NCBI GenBank assembly: GCA_001695595.3
Contig: MBPM02000013.1
Coordinates: 496,001 to 560,000, forward strand
DNA length: 64,000 nt
Direction of reading: 5' to 3'
Source: Plasmopara viticola
Lineage: Eukaryota; Oomycota; Peronosporomycetes; Peronosporales; Peronosporaceae
Below, in pieces: positions 47,241 to 57,700 of the stretch. The position numbers and the translations under genes are program-made. The notes beneath the pieces are model-generated. The model worked only from the letters and a program-made list of their open reading frames with translations, was not told the DNA's origin and made no database searches. Position 1 is the first letter of the stretch. The number at the start of each line of letters is the position of its first letter.

Positions 47241-49233
47241 CAGCGGTACAGCGAAAAAAAAATATTCAGCTCGATGGCTTTTTATATAAAAATATTGCAC
47301 CTATATATTTAACTTTTAGTGCTTTCGCCGGTGGTGTTAATACTACGCTATATCTTTTATTACGAATGAAACAGCACAACCCGATAATCATTTTTTTTGA
47401 CAAAATTATATGTTAGGACTAGCGACACTTTCCAAACAGCAAATGTTGAAAAAAAACGCAAAAAATATGTGCGGCACATGACAAAGTACCTTGCTTGCTA
47501 TGATCCGGCTCTTTTGGCAAAGAGCCGTAACAAAAGTATAATGCACTCATTATGGCAGTGTTGTCGCCGTATCTTATTCCTCGTCAGTGCTACTAAACCC
47601 CTAGACAAAAATTACTGAGACTCATTTATATCGTAACCTAGTTTTCAACGAAAGAAAGATTATGGCATTTTTTTTTTTTTTAGTATATGCGTGCGTCCTT
47701 AAATCCAAAATTTGGCGCTAAGGTTTTGTCCAGTCGCCGAGACCTCTAGATAGTGTTCTATCAATAGTAGCTAAATGGAAGCATTAAATTGAAGCCCATA
47801 TGTGTATTGCGCGTTTTCTTGCTCCTGAGTTGCTTGGCAAAGCCCTTACATTTAATTGAGTATTAGTTGTCTAATATACATTGGTGTAATATATCACATC
47901 ACATTACCAATAATTATGTATGTATATTACGTATAGACCATACTCAGTTCAACCGAATATCAGTCCAAATTGTAGGAGCGTGCGATTCCACATCGCTAAG
48001 CTATAATTGTCCTTATTTATAATTTACTGGGATTTTCATGTTTGTTGCCACGATATCGTCTTTATCCGGGCGTTTCTACTCGGTTGCCCATAATTAACTG
48101 AATAGTTTGAGATATGAGTCACTGTAGTATAACTGCTTTCTTGTCAAATTTCGGAAAGGCACGTTACTAGCAAAATATGAAGGAGACATTTGGGGCTGTT
48201 TGTCTGTGTGTTGTGGACCGGCAATAATAACAAGGCTGTCGTCATGTGAGTGATGTCTACGTTATGTCGTATTTACATAATATGCTGAAATGTTGGGAGA
48301 TTACTCTTGTCATTATCGGATCTTCGACTCATTGTAGCAATAAATTCCGTTACTTTAGCGTTACCAAAGTAAATTCGTGTGGGAACGTGTTTTGCTCATC
48401 TGGCTTGTTGCAAACAGATCTATTTATTGTTGACCACTTCCTTTGTGATAGTAAATAGTGTCCTTACAATGTCCAAAAATTGAGCGACTGCAGTTCCCGT
48501 TTCAGTAAAAATATCGATAGGTTTTAAGCTGATCTATAAAAAGCTTGCAAGCAGGCTGCACAAATAACGCCGTGGGTCAATTGGTCCATTACAGCAGGCG
48601 ATAATTTTACTAAATGTCGCGAAGTAACCCCTCTCCTCCGCATTAAGCTGGTCGTCGAAAGCATCCAAGACAATTTCGCTCACCATCGAACTAGTCTTGG
48701 ACTATTGCTACCAACTAGCATACTATTTTTTTTAGCTTTTAGCCTCGTCGCTTTAGTGAAGAGGTTCTTAAAACTAAAAGCAGGCAAAAACTTCGAGCTA
48801 CAAAAATCGGACAAAATTGTGATCGAATCAGACTTGGCGCAAAATTACTAACCCCGATAAAAAAGACTATAAAACAATTCAGTCTAGAATATCGTAGAAA
48901 AGCTTGTAGCCTGTGCTAAGATTAGATATATATGTGGCTGATTAGGCAAAAAGTATAGTGATTTATCACAATGGCCGACGACGCGGCAGTCGTCCGATTT
49001 CAATGTGAGCGACTTTACGTTGTCATTTCACTCTGATCTAGCAAGCAACGAATAATATATGAGGGTACAAAAGAGAAGCCAGCCGCGACGAAAAGACGAT
49101 ATGTTGTGAAGTGTACCTATTGAGAAGCTCGAGCTTTGTAAGCATGTTTCTTTTTATACATTACAATAGTACTGTACACCTTGTTATACTGTACAACTCT
49201 ATGGCTTATATAGCCTATCCCTGTGTACATGCT
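47241..49233. other. Gene-poor stretch
   Basis: AT-rich, with frames up to 73 codons. No motif, RNA gene or repeat is recognised. Confidence 0.45.
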
Positions 49234-49238
49234 CATTA

Positions 49239-49503
49239 TTTTAAAGAATAGGACGCAGAGGATTCAGGTGAAGACGGCTTGTGATAGAAAAGGCAAAATC
49301 AAAAGTGAATTATCAAGACTTAGTTCGCACTACTGCTACATCTAAGCTTAGAACCTTCTAGAAGCTTCTGACGTCGTCGTCTAACGTCATCGTCTTACGT
49401 TATCGTCTGACGTCATCTACTGGTACCCTACCTGTACCTTACCGGAATACCTACATATGCAAAAACATACATATTACACATAGCCACAGCATCAACTTCA
49501 ACA
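49239..49503 (-). repeat. 3' LTR of the copia element, 265 bp
   Basis: On the minus strand it starts TGTTGAAGTTGATG and ends CCTATTCTTTAAAA. It appears identical to the other LTR. It contains short direct repeats of the ACGTCATCGTC / ACGTTATCGTC type (49,370-49,415), with CRE-like TGACGTCA cores, which may be promoter elements. The 5' end is the usual TG, but the 3' end is AA instead of CA. Confidence 0.95.
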
Positions 49504-49518
49504 CTCTCCCTTGATGTG
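49504..49518 (-). other. Polypurine tract of the copia element
   Basis: On the minus strand AAGGGAGAG lies directly before the TGTTG start of the 3' LTR, the correct place for priming plus-strand DNA. Confidence 0.8.
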
Positions 49519-49531
49519 TGCGTGTGTTTGG

Positions 49532-52500
49532 CTACTTTCCGTCGCGTAGGCATAGATCAAAGACGAAATTTTCATGCTTGATTCGCCCGAGTACCTTCGT
49601 CAGTCCATCCGCTACCATCTCATCCGTCGGCTTGTACTCCAGTGTTATGACACCTTCTTCCACTTTCTCACGTAAAAAGTGGTATTTGATGTCAATGTGC
49701 TTGGTTCGCGCATGGAAGATTGGGTTCTTTGCTAACGCAATGCAGCCTTGGTTGTCTTGGTAGATCATCGTAGGCCCTTCCAATACACAGCCCATATCAC
49801 TCAAAAGCAGACGCAGCCACACTGCCTCTTGAGTCGCAGAGTATAAGGCCATATACTCCGCCTCGGTACTTGATGTTGCCACAGTAGGTTGCCTTTTAGA
49901 CTTCCATGATACCACGCTGCCATTAAGGAAGAAAGCGTAGCCTGTCGTGGAGCGGCGTGAGTCCAAGTCGCTTGCCCATGACGCATCCGCGTAACCCTGT
50001 AGCTCTCCCTTGTTCTTTCCGCTAAACACAATACTGTAGTCTGCAGTCGTCTTCAAGTACTTCAGTATGCGCTTGGCCGCGATCCAATGTTGCATTCCAT
50101 GACGCTCGCAGTGCTTGGCCACTTCGCCCACTGCGTGGGCAATGTCCGGTCGCGTGCACGTTGCAACATACATCAATGCACCGACAAGCTCACGGTACGG
50201 CCACTTTGGCACAAACACGTCGTCATCTCGAAGTTTGATGAGCTTCTCACTCTCGTTCGCCGGTGTGTGCACCTCCTTACACTTGTCGACGCCATATTTT
50301 TCGGCCAGCCGTTTGATGTACGCGCGCTGGTCGATGCGGATGCTCTTATCTATCGTGTCCCGCCGCACCTCAATTCCAAGACAGTACTTGAGCGGTCCCA
50401 ACTCTTTGATGCTGAATTCGCTCTTGAGCGCGCTCTTGATAGCGTCGATGTGTTCTTGCATCCGCGCAAAGAGAATCAGGTCATCAACGTGGATGATGAC
50501 AATGCTGAAATCACGCTGTGAGCGTCTCACGTAAACGCACAGGTCGGCCGCTGTACGATCGAATCCTTGTTCTTGAAGGTGTGCGTTGAGTCGATTGTTC
50601 CATTCGCGAGCAGCCTGCTTTGTGCCGTAAAGCGCCTTGCGCAATAGACACTTTTTGCTTGGTTGCCGCATATCCTCGAAGCCGTCAGGCTGATCCATGT
50701 AGATCGCCTCCTTGACTTCGCCATACAGGAATGCTGTGTCGACATCGACGTTCTCTATCACCAGGTCCTGTTCGACCGCGAGCGCTAATGCTACATTGAT
50801 TGACTCCTTGCGCGCGACCGGCGCAAACGTCTCAAAGTAATCCACTCCTGGTCGCTGAGTGAAGCCCTTGGCCACGAGTCGCGCCTTGAATTTGGCGATC
50901 TTGCCACTTGGCTCACGCTTGATGCGGAAGACCCACTTACACCCAATCGCCTTCTTGTCGCTCGGTAGATCCACAAGCGTCCACGTCTCGTGCTTCGCCA
51001 GTGATTGAATTTCACTTTCCATCGCGCGTAGCCACTCATCTTTGTGCTTGCTTTGCAAAACATGATTGAAAGACGATGCATTCTCGCCGTCATCTTCAGC
51101 GTTAAAGCAGTACAGCGCATCGTACTCGGCTTCGTAGTCGTCCAGGTTGAACTCGCCGCGCCGCATGTTTGGATATTCCTGCTCGAAACGTGTTACCGCT
51201 TGCTTCTTACGCACCGGTCGCACATGCGACTCGTTCTCACCGTCACGTCCAGGCGTGCTTGATCTTTGTGTCGGCACGGCACCTTCCGGTCGCTCGGTCA
51301 TCTCTCGTACAACGTGTTCTGGCGTCACACTCGGTTCCATTGGCGGAGTTTGGTAACTCTCCCTTGCAGTGACATTGCACGGTTCGTGATCGTGCTCCTC
51401 GTCACCCGCTATGTCGATCACACTCGGCGCACTTTGTTTGCGCGCTACCATTGTTGGCGCGTGCTCCACAAATGTCACGCTGCGCGAGATTACGATCGCG
51501 CCCGTGCTTGCATCTAGCAGTCGATACGCTTTGTGCTGCTTTGAGTAGCCAAGCATCAGACAGCGCATGCCTGAGTTGTCGAGCTTCCCTCGCGTTGCCT
51601 TGGCCACATGCGCATAGCACTGGCTGCCAAACACGCGCATATGATGAATGCGTGGCTTGCGCTTGAACACGAGCTCAAACGGGCTCGCGTTTGGACTTGA
51701 TGAGTTTGGTAGCACGTTGCGGATGTCCACGGCGGTCATCATAGCTTCACACCAGTAGACCTTACTCATCTTGGCCTCGCTCAGCATGCAGCGAGTCATC
51801 TCGGTCAGCGTGCGATTCATGCGCTCTGCCATGCCGTTTTGTTCCGGGTTGTGTGGCACAGTGAATTCTTGTTTGATTCCATTTTTCTTGCAGAAACTCT
51901 CCAATTTCGCGTTGCGATATTCACCGCCATTGTCGCTACGCAGTACCTTTACGTCAATGCCGCACTTAATCATTATGTCGTGGTAGTATTTAATGAATGC
52001 CTCCGGCACCTCGCTCTTCCTTCGCAGCGGATAAATGGTCGCAAAGCGACTCCGCATGGCAATGAAACTCACAACGTAGCGGTATCCCGACGGAGACTCC
52101 GGCGAGATCGGTCCTAGCACATCCGAGCACACAAAACTGTCCGCACGAAGGCTTTCTCTTGCAGAAGAGTCCATTTTGGTGCTCTTAAACGTTTTTCGTA
52201 CTTGTTTGGCTGTCGCGCACACATCGCATACAACACTCGCGTCGACGCAGTCGCCGTCGATGTGGCCGCCCTTTATCAGTTTGTTCACTGTCGAATAGGA
52301 CACGTGCCCGAGCCGGCGATGCCACAGTTCGGCTTCATTCTGAACTGTAAGGCACTCGGCGTTTGGCTCGACGTCCAGCATCATTAGCATGCCACGCCGC
52401 GATCCAGTCGCGACAGTCCGTCCGTCTCGACTCACGACGCAGCCGTTGTGGGAGATCTCAACTTTCATCCCGCGCGCTGCTGCCGCAGTTAATGAAAACA

Positions 52501-53512
52501 AGTTCTTCGTGAGATCTTGTACGTGTAGCGCGTTCTCAAGCCGCGCATTCGTCCACCCCGTGCCATTCCAGACCCGCAGCATCACTGTGCCTTGTCCAAG
52601 CACCCTCAATTGCGCGCTGCTTTTTGCGCTCGATACAATACGTGCCGTCGTTGCTTCTACGTACTCTGAAAAAGCTTTGCGCTCCTTGCACATATGTGCT
52701 GTGGCGCCGCTGTCCATGACCCAGCAGTCGCCTTCACTTCCTTCGCTGACGCTGAACGCCACATTCGAGTGATCTTCATATCGGCTTCCGCTTCCACTGT
52801 TGTCGTTAGCCTTTGCCCAGCAGTCGCGCGCGTAGTGCCCGCGCTTTCCACAATTAAAGCACTGAACACCCGCTCCCTTCTTGCGCTGACCGCCACTCTT
52901 CTTTCCAAACTGGCGCTTTTCACGATGCTTGCTTACGTGCAGCGCCGTTACATTTTCGGTGCGGCATGACTCTTTCTTGCGCACTTCCTCAGCAATGAGC
53001 TTGGTCACGAGATCGCTGAAATTGAACTGAGTCACACTCATGCGGAATGCCTGCACCAAGCTCTCGTACGACTCTGGCAGGCTGCGCAGCATTGTCGCGC
53101 ATACGTCCTCTTCATTTGGCCCGCAATTCGCGCTTCTCATCTGCAGCACCAGTTGCTCCAGCTCCATTACGTGTGCGCTCATATCCGTCGTCGTGTACTT
53201 GAACGACGCGAACTTCTCCTTGAGCCATAGCCGGCTTGCCATGTCCTGAGTTCGATGGAACCTCTCCAGCGCTTCCCAGGTTTCCTTAGCACTGGTAGCA
53301 TTCATGACATGTACCAGCTGAGCGTCCTTCAGGTTGAGCACGATCGCCGCGTGCGCTTGCTGCTCTTTCGCCGCCGTGACGCTAGCTGTATTGAGAACCG
53401 CTTCCCACAGTCCCTTGGACATGAGGTACATCTTCATCTTGAACGCCCATAGCGCGTAGTTCGATCCGTCGAACGGCTCAATCTTGGGTATCGCGTCCGT
53501 ACTTGGGCTCAT
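49532..53512 (-). CDS. Copia gag-pol polyprotein, 1,326 aa, intact
   Basis: A single frame without stops encodes the self-replicating machinery of the element. Gag: residues 1-235, with FDGSNYALW near 14 and zinc knuckle C218-C221-H226-C231. Protease: D267-S-G-A. Integrase: zinc site H398, H403, C429, C432, then catalytic D464, D527, E563 (DD35E) within SDNGGEY and PEQNGMAERMNRT. Reverse transcriptase: about 843-1086, with FETFAPVARKESI, DVDTAFLYGEV and the catalytic box HVDD at 1008-1011 (His where YVDD is common). RNase H: D1176, E1217 and D1253, with STEAEYMAL. Length is typical of a one-ORF copia. The start ATG lies 4 nt inside the LTR boundary, within the primer site. Clean frame and young LTRs suggest it could still be active. 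Confidence 0.97.
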   Translation of the reverse strand: MSPSTDAIPKIEPFDGSNYALWAFKMKMYLMSKGLWEAVLNTASVTAAKEQQAHAAIVLNLKDAQLVHVMNATSAKETWEALERFHRTQDMASRLWLKEKFASFKYTTTDMSAHVMELEQLVLQMRSANCGPNEEDVCATMLRSLPESYESLVQAFRMSVTQFNFSDLVTKLIAEEVRKKESCRTENVTALHVSKHREKRQFGKKSGGQRKKGAGVQCFNCGKRGHYARDCWAKANDNSGSGSRYEDHSNVAFSVSEGSEGDCWVMDSGATAHMCKERKAFSEYVEATTARIVSSAKSSAQLRVLGQGTVMLRVWNGTGWTNARLENALHVQDLTKNLFSLTAAAARGMKVEISHNGCVVSRDGRTVATGSRRGMLMMLDVEPNAECLTVQNEAELWHRRLGHVSYSTVNKLIKGGHIDGDCVDASVVCDVCATAKQVRKTFKSTKMDSSARESLRADSFVCSDVLGPISPESPSGYRYVVSFIAMRSRFATIYPLRRKSEVPEAFIKYYHDIMIKCGIDVKVLRSDNGGEYRNAKLESFCKKNGIKQEFTVPHNPEQNGMAERMNRTLTEMTRCMLSEAKMSKVYWCEAMMTAVDIRNVLPNSSSPNASPFELVFKRKPRIHHMRVFGSQCYAHVAKATRGKLDNSGMRCLMLGYSKQHKAYRLLDASTGAIVISRSVTFVEHAPTMVARKQSAPSVIDIAGDEEHDHEPCNVTARESYQTPPMEPSVTPEHVVREMTERPEGAVPTQRSSTPGRDGENESHVRPVRKKQAVTRFEQEYPNMRRGEFNLDDYEAEYDALYCFNAEDDGENASSFNHVLQSKHKDEWLRAMESEIQSLAKHETWTLVDLPSDKKAIGCKWVFRIKREPSGKIAKFKARLVAKGFTQRPGVDYFETFAPVARKESINVALALAVEQDLVIENVDVDTAFLYGEVKEAIYMDQPDGFEDMRQPSKKCLLRKALYGTKQAAREWNNRLNAHLQEQGFDRTAADLCVYVRRSQRDFSIVIIHVDDLILFARMQEHIDAIKSALKSEFSIKELGPLKYCLGIEVRRDTIDKSIRIDQRAYIKRLAEKYGVDKCKEVHTPANESEKLIKLRDDDVFVPKWPYRELVGALMYVATCTRPDIAHAVGEVAKHCERHGMQHWIAAKRILKYLKTTADYSIVFSGKNKGELQGYADASWASDLDSRRSTTGYAFFLNGSVVSWKSKRQPTVATSSTEAEYMALYSATQEAVWLRLLLSDMGCVLEGPTMIYQDNQGCIALAKNPIFHARTKHIDIKYHFLREKVEEGVITLEYKPTDEMVADGLTKVLGRIKHENFVFDLCLRDGK

Positions 53513-53516
53513 AACC
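53503..53516 (-). promoter_or_regulatory. Primer-binding site matching the initiator tRNA-Met anticodon arm
   Basis: Directly after the 5' LTR the minus strand reads GGTTATGAGCCCAA. Its complement GGGCTCATAACC equals the anticodon stem-loop of eukaryotic initiator tRNA-Met, not its 3' end. Drosophila copia and yeast Ty5 are known to prime from such a half-tRNA. The ATG in this site is also the gag-pol start codon. Confidence 0.8.
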
Positions 53517-53781
53517 TTTTAAAGAATAGGACGCAGAGGATTCAGGTGAAGACGGCTTGTGATAGAAAAGGCAAAATCAAAAGTGAATTATCAAGACTTA
53601 GTTCGCACTACTGCTACATCTAAGCTTAGAACCTTCTAGAAGCTTCTGACGTCGTCGTCTAACGTCATCGTCTTACGTTATCGTCTGACGTCATCTACTG
53701 GTACCCTACCTGTACCTTACCGGAATACCTACATATGCAAAAACATACATATTACACATAGCCACAGCATCAACTTCAACA
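53517..53781 (-). repeat. 5' LTR of the copia element, 265 bp
   Basis: It has the same length as, and by eye the same sequence as, the LTR at 49,239-49,503. It would carry the element promoter. Its outer end borders the target duplication CATTA at 53,782. Confidence 0.95.
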
Positions 53782-53786
53782 CATTA

Positions 53787-54502
53787 TTGATTAAAAGACA
53801 GTGACGGGCCATTCCTTTAATAAATCGCTTTAGCCACAAAGTTATGGTGCACGCCAATAAAATTTTAGTATGCGGGCCCCAGGACCTCATACCAAACCCG
53901 CGTGAACATGCAATTGCCCACTTCTCAGCGTAGGAAAGCGTACCCCTTTCCTTGTATTAGAAAAACCTCGAAACTTAACCTTTGTAACAACGGCCAAAAA
54001 ATCCACCCAGCCAAGTATAGTAACAGCCTATCAAATCGATCCGTTTTTCTCTCAAGATCCGATTCCTCGCAAGAACGAATCTGCTTTAGTAGAAAAACGT
54101 CGAGGTTTCGTTCTTGCCCAACTTGACCCCTTCAACGCCATCTGTCCAGAACATTCCCAGAGCGTCCCTTGAGTCTGTAATGCCCATTGTCGCTAAACCA
54201 CCAACGCATTGCTGAACCAAAATACTGGCTGTACTTGCGTGTGCGATATCGCGCGTGACCGACCTTTCTGTAGCTCCCAACCGCGCGTCCCGTCTAATAC
54301 ATCTCTGGCTCTACACAGGGAAATCGGTTAGTCGACCAGGTGGGCATTCTTAAACTCTTGACAAAAGAGGCAAGTCAGTCAACCGCTTGGGTCTAGGACA
54401 TTCAACGGCTAAAAACAGCTTGATCTTTTCGTCCTGTGTCCTGATCCAGGATATTCACGGCATATTCCTTTTCACCCTCTCTCGAGCAGATCGAAAGAGA
54501 CC
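53787..54502. other. Intergenic region upstream of the Ca2+-ATPase
   Basis: No gene is seen. The last 150 bp presumably hold the ATPase promoter. A pyrimidine-rich CCTTTTCACCCTCTCTC lies about 20-35 bp before the start, but I cannot place a defined core element. Confidence 0.5.
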
Positions 54503-57500
54503 ATGACCTCGTTCAAGCTGGTCACAGGAGACCTCATCCGCCTTGTGGAGACTCCGCATGAGAAGCAGCAGGACGTTCTTGCTCGCATGGGCGGCCTTGA
54601 AGGCATTGCCGCTGCGCTTAGCGTGAACCCGCGTCAAGGTCTCGATTCGACTAATACTGCCGACCTCGCTCTCCGTGAAGAAAGCTTTGGAAAGAACTAC
54701 GTCCCACCACCAAAGCCAAAGGGCTTTCTTGAACTCATGTGGGACGCTTTCCAGGACATTACCATTATCGTCTTGACCATTTCTGGTTTCATCTCTATCA
54801 TCTTGTCAAGCACCGTGGGGGACCACCCAGAGACGGGGTGGGTCGAAGGGGCTTGTATCATCTTGGCTGTCGTTGTGGTCACGATCGTGACGGCGATGAA
54901 CGACTACCAGAAGGAAGCGCAGTTTCGAGCCTTGAATGCCGTCAAAGAAGACGAGAAAATTAAAGTGATTCGAAATGGCCAGCCAGCTGAAGTCAGCAAG
55001 TGGAGTCTTGTCGTTGGTGACATTGTCCGTGTTGACTTGGGTGACATCATTCCAGCCGACGGTATTGTCTTTGACGAGAAGGAGATTAAAATGGACGAAA
55101 GTGCCATGACAGGCGAGTCGGACTTGCTCAGTAAGAATGCCGAGAACCCTTTCTTACTCTCTGGTACAAAGGTCATGGAAGGCGTGGGTAAGATGCTTGT
55201 AATATGTGTTGGCGAACACTCACAGGCTGGTATCATCAAGAGTTTGATCAATGGTAATCGTCCCGGTGCTGCCACCAATGGAAGTGACAGCAAGACGAAA
55301 AAGAGCGTCGAGATTCCGGAGGACCAAGTGTACATTGAAATTGAGACTCCCAAGAACGCTTCAGTTATTGAAGAGGAAAGACCCAAGCTCGAGGTTGAAG
55401 AGGAAGAGAGTCAGTCACCATTGGAAGGCAAACTTTACAACTTAACGGTCCTCATTGGCAAGCTTGGTACACTTGTGGCTCTGCTCGTGTTTGTTATTAT
55501 GTCTATCCGGTTTTCAATTGACACGTTCGGTCGTGACGACAAACCGTGGAAGAGTGGCTACATTAGTGACTACCTCAATTTCTTTATCATTGCAATTACA
55601 GTGCTTGTGGTGGCTATTCCAGAAGGGTTGCCGCTTGCTGTGACGATTGCTCTTGCCTACTCGGTCAAGAAAATGCTGCTTGACAACAATCTAGTGCGTC
55701 ATCTTGATGCTTGTGAGACCATGGGCAGCGCCACGACTATTTGCTCGGACAAGACCGGGACGCTGACGACGAACCGCATGACGGTGATGCAGTTGTGGAT
55801 TGGTGATCAGGAATTTTCATCTGCAACGGCAGGCGTCGGCTCGCTCTCGGATGCAACAAAGGAGGCGCTTTGTGTTGGCATTGCCGTGAACTCGACCGCC
55901 GAGATTTTGGCTCCTAAGGTGGAGAACGGTCTACCTGAGCACACTGGTAACAAGACGGAATGCGCTCTCCTGCAGTATATTCGGGACGGTGGCGTTGAGT
56001 ACCCTGACATTCGTATGAACAATGAAGTCGTGCACATGCTGACATTTAACAGTGCCAAGAAACGCATGTCTGTAGTTGTTCGGCGCACGGCCACAACGTG
56101 CCGTGTGTACACAAAGGGTGCGACTGAAGTGGTGCTTGATCTGTGTCAGGACATGCAGCGCGTGGACGGCTCGCTGGAGGCTTTGGACGATGCTCACAAG
56201 GCAAAGATTGGCGCGGAAGTGATTGAAAAGTATGCGTCTCAGGCGTATCGTACGCTGTGTCTGGCTTACCGCGACTTGGACGTGCCTGCGGAGGACACGA
56301 TCAACTGGTCTGATGAGGATGTGGAGACGAATTTGACGTGTGTGGCTATTGTGGGCATTGAGGACCCCGTTCGACCAGAGGTGCCGGGTGCCATCCAGCA
56401 GTGTTACCGCGCAGGAATCACGGTTCGCATGGTGACGGGCGACAACATTACGACGGCACGCTCGATTGCTAGCAAGTGCGGCATTACGCAACCTGGTGAC
56501 GGCTCATTGGTTATGGATGGCCAGACGTTTCGCAATCGGGTCTTGGACGCGCATGGCAGCATCATTCAGTCAGAGTTTGACAAGATTTGGCCCATGCTCC
56601 GCGTTCTTGCTCGCTCGTCGCCCAAGGACAAGTACACGCTCGTGTCTGGTTTGATGCAGAGTAATGTCGCTCCACACGGTCCTCAGGTTGTTGCTGTCAC
56701 TGGTGACGGTACGAATGACGCCCCGGCTCTAAAGAAGGCAAATGTTGGGTTTGCAATGGGTATCAGCGGCACTGCGGTGGCAAAGGATGCGTCGGACATT
56801 ATTTTGATGGACGATAACTTTAACTCGATTGTGAGCGCTATCAAGTGGGGTCGCAACGTGTACGACTCTATCGCCAAGTTCCTCCAATTCCAACTGACTG
56901 TGAATGTAGTCGCTATTTCGCTGGCTTTTATTGGGGCTGTTGTACTAGAACAGTCGCCTCTGTCTGCTGTACAGATGCTCTGGGTCAACCTCATCATGGA
57001 TTCCTTTGCTTCGCTGGCGCTTGCTACCGAGGAGCCTACGCCCGCGCTTCTCGAGCGCAAACCGTACCCAAAGACTGAGCCGTTGATCTCGAAAAAGATG
57101 AGCAAACATATCATTGGCCAGTCTATCTACCAGCTTGCTTTACTGCTAGCGATTGTCTTTGAGGGTGAAAAGTGGTTTAACATCTCGTCTGGCCGCCTTC
57201 CGGACCTTCCCGAGGAGATTGAGGATGATCCGACGGTCCACATGACCATTGTTTTCAATACGTTTGTGTGGGCGCAACTCTTTAATGAGCTCAATTGCCG
57301 CAAGATTCACGATGAGATCAACATCTTTGCGGGAATCACCAAGAACCGTGTCTTCATGTACGTGTGCGTGCTGCAGGTCGCTATGCAGTACGTCATGGTG
57401 CAACATACTGGAGATTGGTTCAAGTGCAAGCCACTGAACCTCGAGCAGTGGCTCGCCTCGATTGCCATGGGCTTTGGATCGCTGCCGCTTGGCTTGCTAT

Positions 57501-57700
57501 TGCGCTTGATTTCGGTGAAGAATGCACCGAGCTGGATGGCGATTTGCCGCGAGGTCGACACGGATGAAGCGGGCAGGATGAATCCTGGGCGTGGGCAAGA
57601 GCTCTGGGTGCGTGGATTTGCTCGTCTTCGCGCTCAGCTTCGCGTTGTCAAGGCCTTCCGGAAGGGGCTTCAGCATAAGGCTTTCTTCATTAAGGGGTAG
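54503..57700 (+). CDS. Plasma-membrane-type (P2B) Ca2+-transporting ATPase, 1,065 aa
   Basis: This P-type pump would export Ca2+ from the cytosol, using ATP. It is intronless from ATG to TAG. The actuator loop has TGES at 203-206. PEGLP at 373-377 is the M4 Ca2+ site. The phosphorylated Asp is D416 in DKTGTLTTNRM. KGA at 538, TGDN at 645 and GDGTNDAP at 734 complete the nucleotide and hinge motifs. M5-M6 carries MLWVNLIMDS with N829 and D833. About ten hydrophobic segments are visible, with an acidic insert (260-305) before M3, as in PMCAs. The tail GQELWVRGFARLRAQLRVVK (1031-1050) resembles the animal PMCA calmodulin-binding region, so C-terminal calmodulin control is likely; plant ACAs have theirs at the N-terminus. 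Location in plasma or vacuolar membrane cannot be told from sequence. Confidence 0.96.
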   Translation: MTSFKLVTGDLIRLVETPHEKQQDVLARMGGLEGIAAALSVNPRQGLDSTNTADLALREESFGKNYVPPPKPKGFLELMWDAFQDITIIVLTISGFISIILSSTVGDHPETGWVEGACIILAVVVVTIVTAMNDYQKEAQFRALNAVKEDEKIKVIRNGQPAEVSKWSLVVGDIVRVDLGDIIPADGIVFDEKEIKMDESAMTGESDLLSKNAENPFLLSGTKVMEGVGKMLVICVGEHSQAGIIKSLINGNRPGAATNGSDSKTKKSVEIPEDQVYIEIETPKNASVIEEERPKLEVEEEESQSPLEGKLYNLTVLIGKLGTLVALLVFVIMSIRFSIDTFGRDDKPWKSGYISDYLNFFIIAITVLVVAIPEGLPLAVTIALAYSVKKMLLDNNLVRHLDACETMGSATTICSDKTGTLTTNRMTVMQLWIGDQEFSSATAGVGSLSDATKEALCVGIAVNSTAEILAPKVENGLPEHTGNKTECALLQYIRDGGVEYPDIRMNNEVVHMLTFNSAKKRMSVVVRRTATTCRVYTKGATEVVLDLCQDMQRVDGSLEALDDAHKAKIGAEVIEKYASQAYRTLCLAYRDLDVPAEDTINWSDEDVETNLTCVAIVGIEDPVRPEVPGAIQQCYRAGITVRMVTGDNITTARSIASKCGITQPGDGSLVMDGQTFRNRVLDAHGSIIQSEFDKIWPMLRVLARSSPKDKYTLVSGLMQSNVAPHGPQVVAVTGDGTNDAPALKKANVGFAMGISGTAVAKDASDIILMDDNFNSIVSAIKWGRNVYDSIAKFLQFQLTVNVVAISLAFIGAVVLEQSPLSAVQMLWVNLIMDSFASLALATEEPTPALLERKPYPKTEPLISKKMSKHIIGQSIYQLALLLAIVFEGEKWFNISSGRLPDLPEEIEDDPTVHMTIVFNTFVWAQLFNELNCRKIHDEINIFAGITKNRVFMYVCVLQVAMQYVMVQHTGDWFKCKPLNLEQWLASIAMGFGSLPLGLLLRLISVKNAPSWMAICREVDTDEAGRMNPGRGQELWVRGFARLRAQLRVVKAFRKGLQHKAFFIKG

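Larger units (their letters stand above)
49234..53786 (-). mobile_element. Complete Ty1/copia LTR retrotransposon, probably young
   Basis: The element spans 49,239-53,781 (4,543 bp), flanked by the 5-bp target duplication CATTA at 49,234-49,238 and 53,782-53,786. Two 265-bp LTRs enclose one long frame read on the minus strand. Every part needed for autonomous transposition is visible: LTRs, primer site, gag, protease, integrase, reverse transcriptase, RNase H and polypurine tract. By eye the LTRs are identical, so insertion is recent. The integrase-before-RT order defines copia rather than gypsy. Confidence 0.97.

Noticed and set aside
49518..53452. Plus-strand frames within the copia element (up to 144 codons)
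   Set aside because: They are antisense shadows of gag-pol.
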